A stretch of DNA of 64,000 nt. It comes from Mariannaea sp. PMI_226. Taxonomy: Eukaryota > Ascomycota > Sordariomycetes > Hypocreales > Nectriaceae. The notes beneath the pieces were generated by a model that was not told the origin of the DNA, did not search any database, and saw only the letters and a list, made by a program, of their open reading frames with translations. Both the position numbers and the translations under genes were made by a program. This document shows, piece by piece, positions 43,701 through 55,319 of this stretch; positions within the stretch are counted from its first letter, which is position 1, and each line of letters begins with the position of its first letter. The stretch lies in contig JANFOG010000019.1 in assembly GCA_024336345.1 (NCBI GenBank), positions 186,001 to 250,000 on the forward strand. Reading direction: 5' to 3'.

Positions 43701-44295
43701 GATACTGTTCCTCGCATGGGATGTCAAGAGATGATTAAAGGTGACCCCACGGCAGAGTCCATCTATTACTTCCATGTGACAAGACCCTCCACTTGAACTG
43801 AGTGAGCTGGGTGGTAAACAGACGGTCCAAAATAACGAACCTAGTGTGCCAGAAGCAGTTACAGAGTTGAAGACTGATCCTGCTTGAAAACTCTAAGTCT
43901 TTGTCCCATTCCTGCCACAGCCACCAGAAGTTGACGCGATGCTGGGTACAATTTCTCCCGAGGAGCTGAAGGGCAAACTGAAGCGCATGATCTCAAGCCT
44001 TGGCGAGCACCTTCAGTTGCCACTGATACCCTGGAGAATGTCCCTGTCTACCTTGTGGAGTATAATTCAACAGGAAAGACGTATTCTTACAGGGGAGGCA
44101 TAGGGCAGAGAGCAGTCTGAACATTATTAGGAATCCAGGCCAATGGCAGGCTTTGAAAACCTATGTTGTTCTTCGTCTATTAGAATACCAGAGACGGCCT
44201 ACGAAATGGTTTTTATCTATCTTTCTTCATCTATGCTTTTATATTATATTTAAGTCTAAGCCTAATGGGGACCTGGAGGATAATATTTATTAATT
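43701..44295. other. Unassigned, possible gene scraps
   Basis: Around 43915-44060 one plus frame reads PQPPEVDAMLGTISPEELKG, then KLKRMISSLGEHLQLPLIP. This looks coding but I could not name it. The sequence then runs into the hAT family B left end at 44296. Confidence 0.3.
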
Positions 44296-44380
44296 CAGAG
44301 CTCCTAATAGTCCAAACTGCAGTCCAGACTAGTAGTCCACGGACTGTTAGTACAGTCTGCGTCTCTTGGATTAGACTTAC

Positions 44381-44548
44381 TGTTGAAAACGGATGTTGGA
44401 TGAAAACGGAAGTCCCGGTCAAGAAGAAAACAGATGTCTCAAAACCCCGGATCCGGTGCATCACAAATAGACTTGGATATTAAATAGCCTTTGACCAAAG
44501 GTCACAGGCATAACAACACACATCTTTCTCTCAACCTGATATCTGACA
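44381..44548. repeat. Solo LTR, 168 bp, nested in hAT copy 2
   Basis: Same element as at 38380-38547. It is flanked by CTTAC on both sides (44376-44380 and 44549-44553), a perfect 5-bp target duplication. It shows no sign of the C-to-T decay seen in the host element. Confidence 0.92.
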
Positions 44549-45464
44549 CTTACGGTCTAGTCTACGTCTCTCGGACTGGACTGATGGTTTAGTCTGACTT
44601 CTACCAAACTGACCAGTAGTCCAGTCTGAGGGCCGCAGACTAACAGTCTGACTATTAGTCTGTCCAAGATTTGGGGTCTCAGGCAATGTCTTTCCGAATC
44701 TGTGGCCTGCTGCGAGCGCCAATTCAACAACCACGCGATCCCAACGCGTCCGGCACGTCCGACGCGTCTGGTGAAAAATCGGCGCACTGTTAAGATATGT
44801 TAGCTGGTACTGCCTAGTGCTGCGTTAATCTATGGCAATATTAAGTATCTTGCAACTGAATCTATCGCGTGGAGACACTTCTTCCGAGCTCCTGTGGTTC
44901 AACCTTATATATACAAGCTGAATAATGAACTTAAATAATCAATTCTAATCAGACACCAGACTGACGTGAGAAGAGCGCGAAGCCGGCGCGGGTGGAATAG
45001 TGTAATGATAATCTGAGGCTTTCATAAGGAATGATGATAGATGTTAGCCCTTAGCTGCTGGTTATGGGTCAGCGGGCTGTGAGTAGAGCTAAATTGGGAA
45101 GTTGAAGGTAGGTCTTAGGCGAAAGGCGGGTAGTTTTATGGTGCCCTAGAAGAAGGAATTAGTTGGTTGCTAAGCGCGGGGAGAGAGATCTTAGATAAGT
45201 TAGGCCACAGATGGAGGATCTAATACCTAATGATTGGGAGTAGTTAGTTAATTATATATCCTGCGGCTTTGGCCTAAATGACTACCGAAAGTTATATTTA
45301 GATATTTAGACTTATTTACTCTTTAGTATTCAGAATGATCAGGGAGAAAGGGCGTCTACTACATAACCTTAATCTCTATGCCCACCACTAATGAAGCCGC
45401 CAGACAATTCTCTCCTACTATACTCTATTATCACTACCGCTACTATCTGCTTACTATCCTAAAT

Positions 45465-47775
45465 CATGTCTTCTATTATGGGTTTCTCTAAGACTGCCAG
45501 TGCTATTACTAGCACCAGTCACTTAGATGATTTTAAACTTATTGTAGCTGCCCGTGCACTAATACCATCGTCTTCGTCAACCCCTAGCATCTCCCGCTAA
45601 AGAACATCTCCTATTTGGGAGTATTGTCGAATGGAAGAAGGCAAGAGTATTCCGGCAGCCTAGGTCGATTCTAATGGAACAAAATGGTGGTATTGCCAGC
45701 TTTACTTTAATAAAAAAAGAGAGAAGAAATATAATTACTTAAGTAGATTGTCCACTATCATTAATTATTTATATAAGGAGCATAAGATTCTGATCTCTAG
45801 AAGATAAGAAATTATATAGGAAGTTATGCAGAATTGTCTTAAAGATATTACTACATTCCTAGCCAATGAAACTCTACCTTCCGCCAAGAAACACAAGGCA
45901 ACAGCAAGGGCAGATGCACTTAACCAAGCCACTCTGCGCGAGTTATACTATTGCTATATTGTTACCTGCAGCCTCCCTTTTGCCTATATTAAACAACCTG
46001 CCTTTTGTGACTTTATTTGGTATATTTGCCTAGCTGTAGATAATTTCCTCCTGAGGTCTGGTAATATTATTAAAAATGACTTATAGTGGGGCTATAATAA
46101 TAAAAAGGAGTTTGTAAAGCAAGCTCTACAAAATGCCATTTCCTCAATCCATATTATTCCTAATAATTAAATATCGCCTAATTGTTTAGGCATAATAGGA
46201 TTTATTATTCAATTTATTATTAAAGATTATGGCCTGTAGTTCTTTGTGGTAAGGATAAAAGAATTGGAAGGATAGTATAGTGGCAAGAATATGGCAGAAG
46301 CCATTATGGAGTTTATATAAGAATTTAAAATTGCATTGAAAATTAAATACTTTATAATAGATAATGCCACTAATATAAACATTATAATTAATAAAGTCTC
46401 TGATGATTTAAAATATAAATTTAATATTTTCTATGACCCTCTTCCACACTAACTTCATTGCTTTAGCCACATTATTAATCTGGCCGTAATGGAGTTTCTT
46501 ATAGGAAAACAACCACTAACGACAGATTCCTATTGCGGGCCGTCCGATAAGGAAGTTGAGCAATAGAGAAAGCGAGGGGCAATAGGGAAACTTTATAATA
46601 TAGTAGTCTATATTATGTAGACCCCATAGTGGCTTCAAATATTTACTACTCTTAATAATGGCCTAAGGTTATAGCGCGATAATAATACTCATTGGAATTT
46701 ATAGTATAAAATGGTTGAGTGGGTACTTAAGCCTAAAGTCCGGCAAGCTATCATGATATTTTGTATGCAAAAGCCGGCCTTGTAAGGGGATGTGCTAACT
46801 TCCTCTAATTGGGTAACCTTGGCCGAAACTCACAAATTTCTTGAGCTATTTCACAATGTTATAATAGCTAATAAAGGCATGGGAGATTCCATATTTGACG
46901 TCCTACCTATAATAGATTATCTCCTACATTATATTAAGGCTGCCAAAAAGGCCACCACTCTGCCGCACTTAGCTATAATGATGGAGACGGCCTGGGCCAA
47001 ACTGGCCGACTATTATAAGTTAATGGAAGATTTATTAGTGTATTTAGCAGCTATAATATTAAATCCTTCCCTTAAGTGGGCTTATATAGAAAAGATTTGG
47101 GAGGATAGGAATGAGTGGATTGAGAAAGCGAAAGTTTGTGTGGGAGAACTTTGGAGGGAGATATACAAGCCAACCACCCCCTCATTCCTTGGTCTTTAAC
47201 CAAGGTCGGCACAAGGGCCACCTACAAGACAGCCAAATGGGTATAAAATATAGATAAAGGAGCAAAAGGCTATGATTTTCAATATAGATGATGACAAGTA
47301 TGAAGTATACTGCCGCGAGTCTGTACTGCTGGTACCGGATCCACTGAAATAGTGGCTAGAATCGGCCTAATGAAGATGGTTCCCTAATTTATCCTTAAAA
47401 GCCATCGACATTCTGTCGATTGCGCCTATATCTATTGAGATAGAACGACTCTTCTCCAAAGCCAAACTTACAATAACTGACCAGCGATGATCTATAAATA
47501 TTGAAACTTTAAATCTCTTGGAATATTTGCGATTATAGGACAGGAGCGCTTTGATAGTCCCTTTAGAAGTAAGTATCCCGCTTCATAAGGAGTTCGATTA
47601 TCTAATTATAGACTCTAGTATTGCTATGTCGATCCCGCGGCCACTGGTTCTACTTCAGATGCTTATAATTCAAAGCGTGAAAAGGAGGGTGGCCGAGGAG
47701 ATATTTCGACGATGGAATCGGGGGGGCTGGATGTCACACATGAGGGCAGATAAGTGGAGGCAACTAAGTGCTTGA
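45465..47775 (+). pseudogene. hAT transposase, family B copy 2, RIP relic
   Basis: Aligns with 12413-14759. The BED region, core and dimerisation blocks are recognisable but full of TAG, TAA and lost Cys. Examples: WWHCQPCF has become WWYCQLYF; EHKFLEPFHDATM is KFLELFHNVII; IAPMSTETERLF is IAPISIEIERLF. The longest open piece is 135 codons (46792-47199). At the site where copy 1 has TAG (RNE-stop-IEK) this copy keeps TGG, so the copies decayed independently. Confidence 0.88.
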
Positions 47776-48086
47776 TTCTATGTAATTCATTCTTTATATC
47801 ATAATAACTTCCGTATAGCAACGAAGTTATACTGCGTGCTTATGGAAGTACTACGTGATGTCTTGGACCACTATCATCGTGATGCCCTCAACATCGAAGA
47901 CAGATACGGAGAAGGGTCACAAGTCACGTCTAGACTATTAGTCTAGACCGCAGTTTGCAGTGCAGTCTGGTCTGACGGTGACGGACGGACCGATAGTTTA
48001 GTCTGCATATCTCGGTTAGACTGCCAGTTCAGTCTGCACATCTCAGTCAGACTGCCAGTCCGGTCTGACCAAAATCAGACGGACTG

Positions 48087-49088
48087 CTAGTTTAGTCTAG
48101 CCAGGTCAAGCGGACTAAATGAGCAGTTTGAGGTGTCCAGACGGACTGATTGGACTATTAGGAGCGCTGACCTTGGGCCCGCCCCAGGTGCTGCTGTGGC
48201 TGCGATTCGCTCATCGCAGTGGATGTCTGCAGCTAATGCGTATGATATCTGTTCAATGGTATCCAGATTGTATTTCTTCTCCAGTTCTTCCCGTAAATGT
48301 TCAAGCCCGCCACTGTACAAGTGCCTCTGGTAGCCATCTCCATCATTGACACCTGCTTCACTGCTGGCGGAAGCGCCCTGCGTGCCGGTCTCGCCGAGCC
48401 GTTGATGATGCGTAGGCCTCCCGGCATCGTTCTCATAATTCTCGTCCTCGCCCCCATTGTTATCGGAATTCAGCGAGTCGGATTCAGAATCAGAATTCTC
48501 ACTATCATCATCATCATCTTCTTCTTCTTCTTCATCTTCATCGATTGGTCGCAGGCGCGTCTCCATCGGGAGTAGTTTGAGATCCTCATTGACCTCAATT
48601 TCGATGTTGGCACCACAGTCGTACGTATGAAATGCGGGCTCATTCTCAATCCAAAAACGATCATATGCATGCTTTTGGGAAAATGTCTTCCAATTTTCCA
48701 CAAAGAGTGTCTGGAATGTCGTCCACTTGTCGTAAGACAAACTCGACGACCGTCGATCGTTCAAGCTCCATGATGGTTCAACACCTTCTCCGAGGAGCTC
48801 TCCGTCTATAAAGATCTCTATGATATAGTCGGTGAGGGCTTGCGCATGGTGGCGCTCGAGAGCACTTCCTCGACGGGAAGCCTTCTGCTTTTGACGACGT
48901 TGACTTTGCGACCCAGTAAAATCGTCCATCAAGTTCCGCACCGGATGCATCACTATGAACCACAGCTCTCGCGATGCCGCGGTCGCAATTCGGAAAGTTC
49001 TATTGCGGATATCGAACGCGAGATTTTTTGTAACGTGCTTGCCAGTGTAGGATGAGTGCCAATGCTTCAGGGTGAACGTATAACTCAC
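48087..49088 (-). CDS. Acidic hypothetical protein whose C-terminus is encoded by the hAT end
   Basis: An open frame of 333 codons starts MSYTFTLKHWHSSYTGKHVT, then IRNRTFRIATAASRELWFIV, a basic region, and IIEIFIDGELLGEGVEPSW. A run of Asp and Glu (about 185-200) is coded by a GAA/GAT simple repeat, followed by Ser/Asp-rich sequence. A helical segment (LEHLREELEKKYNLDTIEQI) comes near the end. The last 27 or so codons (RSALLIVQSVRL...) are the hAT family B terminus read on the opposite strand, and the stop lies inside it. So the original 3' end is lost. A 47-bp piece of the same gene is repeated at 49245-49291. No family is recognised. It may be a truncated, dead gene or a chimeric one. Confidence 0.5.
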   Translation of the reverse strand: MSYTFTLKHWHSSYTGKHVTKNLAFDIRNRTFRIATAASRELWFIVMHPVRNLMDDFTGSQSQRRQKQKASRRGSALERHHAQALTDYIIEIFIDGELLGEGVEPSWSLNDRRSSSLSYDKWTTFQTLFVENWKTFSQKHAYDRFWIENEPAFHTYDCGANIEIEVNEDLKLLPMETRLRPIDEDEEEEEDDDDDSENSDSESDSLNSDNNGGEDENYENDAGRPTHHQRLGETGTQGASASSEAGVNDGDGYQRHLYSGGLEHLREELEKKYNLDTIEQISYALAADIHCDERIAATAAPGAGPRSALLIVQSVRLDTSNCSFSPLDLARLN

Positions 49089-49467
49089 TTTGACTTGAGA
49101 TGGGCCGCAAAGGTCGGCCGCAGGGCAGGCATCTGTGCCTCATCATACATGCTATCAAAGTACTAAGACCCAGTTTAATGTAGTCTTAAGCTCTTCCCCC
49201 AAGACCAGTGCCCTGGTTTAGATCCTAGCCAGGGTAGTAATACAACACCTTCTCCGGGGAGCTCTCCATCTATAAAGATCTCTATGATGTACCTACATTA
49301 GACCGTTATAGGACAGGTACTATATATATAGAAGTGTTATTTAGATTAAAATCTTTAACCCCCTAAATACCTCCTATTTGTTATCTATTTTCCTCTACAA
49401 AATATTCCCATTAACCCCAAGTCGATCCAAATGGTGTCAATGTAATACTGTCGAAAACAGTCTTTGC
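49089..49467. other. Intergenic with a duplicated gene scrap
   Basis: Upstream of the acidic hypothetical gene. It contains the 47-bp repeat at 49245-49291 and an AT stretch TATATATATAG at about 49321-49331. The hairpin CCCTGG...CCAGGG at 49210-49233 is not a tRNA. Confidence 0.45.
49245..49291. repeat. 47-bp direct repeat of 48781-48827
   Basis: ACACCTTCTCCGRGGAGCTC then TCCRTCTATAAAGATCTC then TATGATRTA. The two copies differ at three sites, all transitions. In the gene the segment encodes IIEIFIDGELLGEGV. Confidence 0.85.
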
Positions 49468-51480
49468 TCAAGAAGATTCAATCTTGATATCTGTAGATTC
49501 TTGATACCGTGGATATACAGTCGCGGTCATGGCCGTACCATCTCCTGCAAATATTTCGACAGACGAACGATCAAGAAGAATATCGAGAGTCAGTTTGTTA
49601 TTCTGCGACGATGCGATGGTCGCATTCCACGTCCCGGCCTGTCCGTAACCAGCGTTGGTAGTATTCAGTGTGAGAACTTTGCTCGCCATGGCGTAATATA
49701 GTGTAACCTGCTCAGCGCGGGACTTGTACATCATGATTGTGAAACCAGGAGCATCCGTGGTAGCAAGGTCCACCGTCATTTGGAGTCGCGCTGTATTAGT
49801 AGATCCTATGAGAATGGTTCCATGGACATCCTTCTGTCACAAATCCTTGACCGGCCCGTTTGCAAGACTGTCGATTTCCTTGATCGGTTTACTCCCAAGG
49901 CCTCCATCTGCTCGAATGAAAAGCTCACGAGTAACAGACTGAGCAGCAGCCCAGCCATTGACACGACTAGGCCACTTTGGTGATGGCCAGTTGCCCATCC
50001 AAGTGATGGCGAGATTGCGTCCCGCCGAATCCTTATACCATTGCGTTGCGTAGCTGTCAGGACCGGCATCTAGAAGGCCAACCTTTTGCGAGGTGAATTT
50101 TTTCCCATCAAAATTCCCAACTTCATAATAGCCCAAGCTATCACCGCCATAAATTAGCACCCACTTGTCGCCGATGGGGAAGAAGTTCGGACATTCCCAC
50201 ATTGTCCCGGTACTACCATCGCCCTCGTGCAGAACCCCGACATACTCCCAGGATAGCAGGCTGAGGTTAGAAGCAAAATAAAGGTGAACCTTTCCACTGA
50301 CAGCATCACCTGAACCAATTACCATCTTCCATCTGTTGTCGGCAGGGTCCACAAAGACCTTGGGGTCGCGGAATCCGCTGGGTGAACCAGGAGGTGGTGC
50401 GGCAATGATTGGGTTGCGTGAAGAAAGACTGAAATCAATCCCGTTACTACTCATAGCCGATGAGACAACTTCCGGAAGCAAGTTTGGGTGCCAAGATGTA
50501 TCACGAGCGTCGGTGAAGATGACGTGCATTCCCCCAGTGCTGTTATCTCGGACTGCGCTGCCGGTGAAACGGCCACTCGTATCAAGAGGGTTACTGGGGT
50601 ACGGAGGGTAAAGAGCAACGGGCAATTCTCGCCAGTGCACAGCATCCGCGCTGTCGGCATGAGACCAGTGCATTGGGCCCCAAACTGGGGCATCGGGATT
50701 GAACTGGCTGAAGAGTTGGTGACGACCATTCCACTCAATCAATCCAGCGGGGTCGTTGATCCAGCCCTGATAAGGGCTGTAGTGATACTGAGGACGAATT
50801 GGGTCTGCAGCATAGAGTTGAGGGACTGACAAGATGGATTGATCTCTCACTGGCTGATGTGCCTGGCCAAGCACGGTGAAAGATTGACCATTATCCCCCA
50901 AGGCATCGCACCCAGTTCGGATATCGTCCACATTGATATGACCCCAGGATGTCGCTGTGCTATTGTCATAGACAACCACGTAGACATTTTGACCAGCGTA
51001 TGCGCTGGTATCCCAGATAATCCGAACCAGGGCCTCGTCGTTGGTTCCAGTTTGACTGAAAAGGAGCTTCTTGTCACTGTCTCGGACCAGCCCCACATAC
51101 AAATTGATAGGGTCCCATCCGCCACCGATCAAGAAACTCATAACAGAACTTGCTCGAAAGATGCTCGAATGAAGTTGCCCAACAGCAGCCTCTCCAGATT
51201 GAGCTAAACCCCACAGAAAGTCCTTACCAACTTGGTTGAAAGGTCCTCCCCAGTAGAAAGTTTCGGAACTTACCGAGGCGTCGCCGAAAGCATTTCCACT
51301 TATGACTGTCCAGCCTTTAATGGAACCCGTTTCGAAGCTTGGGTTTTCTGGTCCACTATAATGATTTTGATGACAGTTGCCCGTTAGGGGGATCACATTG
51401 CCAAAAACACCGTTTTGAAAAGCTGCGTAGGAGAGAATTGCCTTAAGCAGATGACCTCCACCGGGCATGGCGCTCTTCAT
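49468..51480 (-). CDS. GH32 beta-fructosidase (levanase/inulinase type) with one in-frame TGA
   Basis: From 51480, 547 codons run to a TGA at 49839-49837; the same frame continues for 123 codons to 49468. The N-terminus has a hydrophobic signal-like start (to about residue 28), then a beta-sandwich-like module (45-190, PENPSFETGSIKGWTVISGN to SWGHINVDDIRTGC) found ahead of some fungal GH32 enzymes. The five-blade propeller carries the three catalytic signatures: WINDPAG (Asp243, nucleophile), FRDPKVF (Asp372, stabiliser) and MWECPN (Glu429, acid/base). The C-terminal sandwich ends LDILLDRSSVEIFAGDGTAM, a GH32 hallmark. The TGA falls in the linker between propeller and sandwich (PVKDL-stop-QKDVHGTI). 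Substrates are likely levan, inulin or sucrose. It could be a pseudogene in the making, a read-through product, a strain variant or a sequencing error. Confidence 0.88.
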
Positions 51481-52703
51481 CTTAACTATTGAGATAAAGA
51501 ACTGAATATGTCGGCTCGGTAGAGGATGTTGCTGGAGGGGATGTTGACAGAGAGGATTTTGCTGCTAAAGAGAATGTTGACAAAGGATGTTGATAGAGAA
51601 TGGCGACGTAGTCAAGGTCGGTGATCAACTGTCCTTTATAGACATTATGACACGAGGAACAAATCCTCTAGTTCTATCGGTATCGCCCTTCCGTTCACGT
51701 CTTTCCAGAAATTGCAAAGGAAATATGCTCCCTGTGAGTGGACGTGTTGTAGCGATCGGATGAGTGCGGCACACACATATCCCAGCTTGGGAACTCCACA
51801 ATATGCATGTCCACAAACTCCGCAAACCCCGCACGAAGAAGATCCAAAGGGGATGTAGTAGTAACAGAGAACAACAGACTCTAAGTGCCTTTCAAATGGA
51901 ATGACTTGATGATCTTTGGCGAGCAATCTGAACTAGACACAGGATCAAACTCGGGGAGATAATTAACGCAGTTTCCTAGTGTCTTTGAGCTGTTCTACAA
52001 CCATTTTCAGTCACACCTGTCCAAAAGTGTAGGCAAATCCGAAACCAGTTTAGTTATCCGTCATTGCAAGTATTGCGTACAGGCAATGGTAACTAGGGTG
52101 GCATTCTTTGGAGGAATTAGCGGATGTCGGGAGTGAGAAAGCGACAAGCGAGAAGCTGCCGAAGCGACTCGTGCGAACTAAAAAGGCTGCATGCAAGCTT
52201 CCAATGGTGTTCGTTATACTTGGCGGCTATTAAGAGAATCACGACCATGTGCAGAGTTGTGGGACGTTGACCTTTGGTTGCCTAACCTGAAATTATTCTT
52301 TGCCCAGCCACCTGCCTAATAAAGAGCGTAGACTCAAAAGATCAGTCCCATGTACCCACAAACTGCGTATGTCGGAATCCCCTTCACGATAAGCGAAGGA
52401 GAAGGGCAGGGGTAGGAGGGAACTCAGTAAAGGCCAGCTTGCGTGATATTGTCCAGTTTTATTGCTGCAGGTCTCGGCTTTTGAGGGCCCCCCATTCATG
52501 AGGCTGGAGATTATTGTCCGCATGTCTTCGTCACCTCATCTCCCGACTCTGTGGCGCTCTGTATGAAACCCTATGCAATGGCTTCAGATATATATAGTCC
52601 TTGAGTTTTCCGCTATGAACTCAGCGCCGACAGCGAAAAGGATATCGCTTATGCATACATTTGACTTACTTTATCAACAGCTCTGATTGTATGAGTTTCC
52701 AAA
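51481..52703. promoter_or_regulatory. Divergent promoter region, GH32 and sugar transporter
   Basis: A 1.2-kb region between the two divergent genes. CGG-N8-AGG (51512-51525, CGGCTCGGTAGAGG) fits the AmyR/InuR-type site consensus CGGN8(C/A)GG, and a CreA-like CTGGAG lies just upstream at about 51532. Such short motifs occur by chance, so this is weak. The repeated GAGGATGTTG/GAGAATGTTGACA units at 51524-51600 are a small internal repeat. TATA-like ATATATATAG at about 52589-52598 is placed for the transporter. No ORF here is convincing. Confidence 0.45.
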
Positions 52704-54524
52704 ATGCAACTTATGCTCAAGTCAGAAGGCGCTGCCGGCAAGTCATGGCCTGCGATTTGTATAGGCATGTTCGTGGCCTTTGGAGGTGTTCTTTTTGGGT
52801 ACGTGAACGTTCAGATATCCATCCCACTCCCTCACTCCCTTGTTTGAAAACTAACTTTCATTGACTCACTCATAGTTATGATACTGGCACAATCAGTGGC
52901 ATTCTGGCGATGCCCTACTGGCAAGACAAATTCTCCACTGGATACAGGGACAGTACCGGCCACTTGAATGTGACATCTTCTCAGTCTGCCACCATCGTCT
53001 CCATCCTATCCGCCGGGACCTTCTTCGGTGCCCTTACGGCTGCCTCAATCGCAGACTCGATTGGTCGCCGACTGGGCTCAATTGCGTCAACCATTGTCTT
53101 TATAGTCGGGGTTACTCTGCAGACAGCTGCGACTTCACTCCCCCTTTTCACCGCTGGCAGATTCTTTGCTGGGTTTGGAGTTGGCTTGATCTCTGCAACG
53201 AGTATGCGATTTGCACTCTTAAACACCACTACATTTTGGACCATGCTAACAGTTAAAAACAAACAGTACCCCTGTATCAGTCTGAGACTGCACCCAAGTG
53301 GATTCGAGGAGTCATTGTTGGCTCGTACCAATTAGCGATTACTATCGGTCTTCTCTTGGCATCAATTGTCAACAATGCAACGCAAAGCAGATACAACACC
53401 GGATCGTACCGCATACCGATCGCAGTTCAATTTGCCTGGGCACTCATTCTTATCGCTGGAATGATCGCTCTCCCCGAAACACCCCGGTACATGATCAAGA
53501 AGAATAACCTGCAAGGCGCAACCAAAGCACTTGCCAGAATACGACGTCTGCCAGAAAATGACCCTGCGGTTATCGACGAAATCACCGAAATCCAAGCTAA
53601 CCACGAATACGAGCTCAGCCTCGGAGAAGCCACGTACCTCGACTGTTTCAAAGGAAACCTCCTCAAACGCCTCCTTACAGGTTGCTTCCTCCAAGGCCTT
53701 CAACAACTCACGGGCATCAACTTCATTTTCTACTACGGAACCCAATTCTTTAAGAACTCTGGATTTAGTAACTCTTTCGTTATCAGCATGATTACAAGTT
53801 GTGTGAACACTGGTTCTACATTCCCAGGCCTTTACGCTATTGAGAAATGGGGTCGACGACCAGTCTTGTTCTGGGGCGCTATCGGCATGACCATCTCACA
53901 ATTCTTGGTTGCAATTCTAGGAACGACGACCACGAGCCAGGATGTAGCAGGTAATATCGTGGTGCATAATCTTCCTGCGCAGAAGGCGGCGATTGCATTT
54001 ATCTGCATATATATCTTCTTCTTTGCTGCTTCTTGGGGTCCTATTGCTTGGTAAGTGTTGCGTTTTCCCCAACCGTTGTTGTTCGAGGATGGGGTGGTTT
54101 GTTACCGTGCTTCAAGACAAAGCTAATATGTACGTGTTCAATAAACAGGGTCGTAACAGGCGAGATCTTCCCCCTGAAAGTCCGCGCCAAATCCCTCTCT
54201 ATGACTACCGCTACAAACTGGCTCCTCAACTGGGCGATCGCATACTCCACCCCGTACCTTGTCAACTATGGGCCGGGCAATGCGAACCTCCAGTCAAAGA
54301 TTTTCTTCATATGGGGGGGCTGTTGTTTTATCTGCATTGCCTTTGTGTATTTCATGATTTATGAGACTAAAGGTCTTACATTGGAGCAGGTGGATGAGTT
54401 GTATGCGGAGGTTAACGATGCGAGGCAAAGTGTGGGGTGGGTGCCCACGATTACGTTTCGGGAGATTAGGGAGGCGGGAAAGGGTGCTGAGGTCAAGGAG
54501 AATAAGGGAAATTCTATTGCTTAG
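52704..54524 (+). CDS. MFS sugar transporter, four exons
   Basis: Exons 52704-52798, 52876-53201, 53267-54050 and 54149-54524 join in phase (GG|T TAT, A|TA, TG|G GTC) to 526 residues. The introns are 77, 65, 98 nt. Family marks: FGGVLFGYDTGTISGILAMP in helix 1, DSIGRRLG in loop 2-3, PETPRYMIKK before the central loop, LQQLTGINFIFYYGTQFF in helix 7, GRRPVLF, GEIFPLKVRAKSL and the tail ETKGLTLEQVDELYAEV. The length fits hexose/disaccharide transporters with 12 helices in the plasma membrane. No lesions. It is divergent from the GH32 gene, so it likely imports fructose or fructo-oligosaccharides, but the substrate is inferred from context only. Confidence 0.92.
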
Positions 54525-55319
54525 TAGTCGAGTTGGGCAGGTCAGAGTTATATGTCGGATGATATAAGGAAATCGACAGGATTGGGTGACTGGATGATTG
54601 AACACAATGATTTGGCGAAAGCGCGGGAACAACTTGAGGGTATGAGTGTGTTATGGTGAACCAGATGATGATCAAGGCGAATTTAGAAACTTGAATTGTT
54701 GCCACTTGCACTGTTCCTGCAAAATTGAAGATAGCCTCAATTCTTAGATGGAGATGGAATAGTTGGTAGGGCCGAAGGCGTATATACAGGCACTTAGCCA
54801 CAAATTTGCCAGTGAGTGAGCACCAAGTGCAAGAAACTGGAATGCAAGATCACAGCAGCTTTTGCTAAGGATGGTCCGGATCCAAATTTCAAGAATTTTA
54901 CCCAGCCAGTTGGTTCTAGAAGAATATTGTTTCAAGGCCAGAAAGGAGTGAGAGTAAATTCTTATTGATTAGTTTGGGTCAGGAGCAGCTTCGGTACTCG
55001 TCTAGAGGCCTAGCCCGCTTTCGACAATTGTCAATTTGAGAACATCAAAAACCATTCTTCGAGTCATAGTCGAAGTCCACCAAGACGCTCCGTCATGATA
55101 GACTTTAGCATCCTTAAGGAAGGACTGACATCCACAGCTGGACCTATTTCAAAGGTCTCTGCGGCAATAGTAAAGCACCGCGTTACGGCTGGCGGAATGG
55201 TCATTCGGAGATTTAGAGATTGGACACCTTGAAAGGCTGCCATGGTTGTGATAAAGAGACTATAATTTTAAACCAGGAATGTTTAGGAACTAAGTGCTTT
55301 TTGCGGGTAGGTGACAACC
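54525..55319. other. Intergenic, 3' flanks of transporter and regulator
   Basis: The genes converge here. Only shadow ORFs are present. Confidence 0.5.

Larger units (their letters stand above)
44296..48169 (+). mobile_element. hAT family B, copy 2, full length and RIP-mutated
   Basis: The termini are CAGAGCTCCTAATAGTCCAA (44296-44315) and its near-perfect inverse TTGGACTATTAGGAGCGCTG (48150-48169); 19 of 20 positions pair. Flanking 8-mers (TATTAATT and ACCTTGGG) do not match, so no target duplication is visible. Both arms hold many AGTCTG/CAGACT subterminal repeats. The body aligns to copy 1 throughout but with dense C-to-T and G-to-A changes. A 168-bp solo LTR sits in the left arm, so the unnested length is about 3.7 kb. 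Confidence 0.9.

Noticed and set aside
49209..49233. Hairpin CCCTGG...CCAGGG with a GATCC loop, tRNA-arm-like
   Set aside because: No acceptor stem, D-arm or anticodon arm around it; just an inverted repeat.
51625..51926. Minus-strand ORFs in the GH32/transporter intergenic region
   Set aside because: Overlapping short frames with no motif, in promoter DNA.
53356..53745. Long minus-strand ORFs over the transporter
   Set aside because: Shadows of the MFS coding exons.
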